From positions 1 through 7,083 of the forward strand of contig WJKZ01000250.1 of the NCBI GenBank assembly GCA_014728785.1: a stretch of 7,083 nt of DNA, read 5' to 3'. The DNA is from Candidatus Omnitrophota bacterium. Its GTDB lineage: Bacteria; Omnitrophota; Gorgyraeia; Duberdicusellales; 4484-171. How positions within the stretch are numbered: the stretch's first letter is position 1; each line of letters starts with the position of its first letter. Shown piece by piece: positions 6,076 to 7,083 of the stretch. The notes under the pieces are model-generated. The model worked only from the letters and a program-made list of their open reading frames with translations. It had not been told where the DNA came from and did no database searches. The position numbers and the translations under genes are program-made.

Positions 6076-6848
6076 TGACCACAGAGAAAGAAATTGTACA
6101 AACCAGACAAAGGCAATTGCGGGGTGCACTTTTAATTCTTAAAAAAAACGCACTTTTATATTATCTCAAGCCGCCGGTATTGATTTTTGGAGTTTTGTTT
6201 CCTGTATTTTTCTTTCTGGCTTTCAAGATGGGACGTCCGGTTTCAGTTGAAAGTATTGTGCCGGGTATGGTTGCTATGGCTTTATGGTTTACGGCAAGTG
6301 CTGTAGGGCCGTTAGTAACCCCTTGGGAGAGAAGGGCAAAAACCTATGAACGTCTGGTATCTGCGCCTTTATCCCTTCGAACAATATTGGCGGGAGATGT
6401 AATTAGCGGTTTCGTCTTCGGAAGTTTTCTTTCGATAGTTCCTATTCTTTTGGGGTTTCTCCTTACAGACGTTTCCATAGTAAATATTCCTTTGTTGATC
6501 TTCGGAATAATGCTTTCGGCTTTAACCTTTGCTTCGTTGGGAGTGCTTTTAGCCGCACCTCCCGCAAGTACTCCTTCCAATATCATGCTTCTATCCAACC
6601 TGGTACGTCTTCCTTTATTGTTTGTGAGCGGGATATTCCTGCCAATCAACCAGATGCCACCTTGGGCTAAGTGGGTTGCACCTTTATCGCCCTTATCTTA
6701 TGCGAATGCAATTATCCGTTTTTCCTTCGGGGATGAGGCGACTTATTTTTCTCCCGGCTTTAGTGTGATTATGTTGTTTTTGTTTGTATGTATATTCTTT
6801 TTAGCCTCTTGTAAGTTCCATAACTTATGGCGGGCTAAAGGACTTTAG
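6075..6848 (+). CDS. ABC-2 type transporter permease (DrrB-like)
   Basis: Inner-membrane permease subunit of 257 residues, the usual size for ABC-2 permeases. About six hydrophobic segments are visible: 33-50, 60-82, 105-127, 135-160, 168-190 and 230-247. The conserved ABC-2 features are present: a cytoplasmic loop after helix 2 with ERRAKTYERLVSAPLS, the loop PPASTPSNIMLLSN between helices 4 and 5, and FVSGIFLPINQMPPWAKWVAPLSPLSYAN near the end, the family's best-known signature. The ATG overlaps the ATPase stop by one base and has only a weak GAGAG upstream, so translation probably depends on ribosomes finishing the ATPase. Together the two would form a half-transporter pair that dimerises (two permeases, two ATPases). 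The polarity is probably export. Nothing is truncated. Confidence 0.94.
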   Translation: MTTEKEIVQTRQRQLRGALLILKKNALLYYLKPPVLIFGVLFPVFFFLAFKMGRPVSVESIVPGMVAMALWFTASAVGPLVTPWERRAKTYERLVSAPLSLRTILAGDVISGFVFGSFLSIVPILLGFLLTDVSIVNIPLLIFGIMLSALTFASLGVLLAAPPASTPSNIMLLSNLVRLPLLFVSGIFLPINQMPPWAKWVAPLSPLSYANAIIRFSFGDEATYFSPGFSVIMLFLFVCIFFLASCKFHNLWRAKGL

Positions 6849-6874
6849 GGACAAAAAGAAAATCCCGACTCGCC

Positions 6875-6895
6875 GGCAGGCGGCACCTGCTTTTA
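6875..6895 (+). terminator. Probable terminator of the ABC cluster
   Basis: GCAGG (6876-6880) pairs with CCTGC (6886-6890) around the loop CGGCA, and TTTTA follows. It lies 27 bases after the permease stop. An overlapping alternative hairpin, CGCC-GGCA-GGCG (6871-6882), competes with it. The stem is short and the T-run modest, so efficiency may be low. Confidence 0.5.
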
Positions 6896-6924
6896 TCAAA
6901 AGAGTTACCTAATTACTGAGCATT

Positions 6925-6950
6925 AACAGCTGTTCCCTTTTCCCGAAGGG
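6925..6950. repeat. Adjacent palindrome and hairpin in the 3' spacer
   Basis: AACAGCTGTT (6925-6934) is a perfect 10-bp palindrome. It is followed at once by CCCTT (6935-6939) and AAGGG (6946-6950), a 5-bp hairpin with a 6-base loop. No T-run follows. The function is unknown; these short elements could be coincidental. Confidence 0.4.
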
Positions 6951-6952
6951 TA

Positions 6953-6994
6953 GCTTGCAGCTTGAGGCTTGAAATCTGCAGTCTGGCGTCTTAT
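6953..6994. repeat. Degenerate 7-base tandem repeat, six units
   Basis: Read in steps of seven the sequence gives GCTTGCA, GCTTGAG, GCTTGAA, ATCTGCA, GTCTGGC, GTCTTAT. All six units have a purine first, a pyrimidine second and third, and T fourth. G is fifth in five of six. The first three share GCTTG exactly. The remaining 89 bases to the window end contain no gene I can support. Confidence 0.6.
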
Positions 6995-7083
6995 TTTTTC
7001 TTGCTCAGAATTAGGAGCAGCGGTAGAATTGGCTTGTTGACATATATAAAAAAGAGAAACAGCAGGTTTAGAGATTGCCGAAC

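Noticed and set aside
7037..7050. TTGACA followed by TATATAAA as a promoter near the right edge
   Set aside because: The AT-rich word is only one or two bases after the TTGACA, and no -10-like box occurs at 15-19 bases; the downstream gene is outside the window.
1..7083. CRISPR array, tRNA, rRNA or insertion sequence
   Set aside because: I saw no regularly spaced long repeats, no cloverleaf with a CCA end, no rRNA-conserved words, and no transposase or integrase frame on either strand.

Overview
The window reads as a piece of a chromosome from a diderm (Gram-negative-type) bacterium. All supported genes lie on the + strand. The diderm call rests mainly on the gene at 4195-5091, which has a signal peptide, beta-barrel-like alternation and a C-terminal Phe typical of outer-membrane proteins. 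The DNA is moderately AT-rich, most genes have strong AGGAGG-type ribosome binding sites, and stops follow the standard code. The gene mix (a rhomboid with a long soluble extension, a PF13557-like outer-membrane protein, a short holin-annotated membrane protein, heptad-patterned spacers) would fit an uncultured lineage such as Omnitrophota or a neighbouring PVC-type phylum. That placement is an inference from gene flavour, not a demonstrated assignment.

Region by region: 1-181 is a spacer with short 7-base repeats. 182-2173 encodes a six-helix rhomboid protease with an acidic linker, a TPR-like helical region and a C-terminal domain I cannot name. Directly behind it, 2195-2434 is the C-terminal third of a peroxiredoxin without its catalytic half, most likely a gene remnant. 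2497-2762 is a compact monocistronic unit: promoter, strong ribosome binding site, a 50-residue secreted peptide gene and a strong intrinsic terminator. After an 8-bp inverted repeat and a second good promoter comes a short-chain dehydrogenase (2940-3710), probably co-transcribed with an 82-residue two-helix membrane protein (3793-4041). 4195-6848 is a three-gene cluster: outer-membrane PF13557-like protein, DrrA-type ABC ATPase and ABC-2 permease. The last 235 bases hold a terminator-like hairpin, small palindromes and a degenerate 7-base tandem repeat, with no gene.

Functionally, the ATPase and permease overlap by one base and almost certainly form one inner-membrane exporter. The outer-membrane protein 42 bases upstream may be its partner or merely a co-transcribed neighbour. 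The other genes show no obvious shared pathway. I do not see an unmistakable new system. The best candidates for something undescribed are the independently transcribed secreted peptide, the rhomboid's long C-terminal extension, and the outer-membrane protein/DrrAB cluster.
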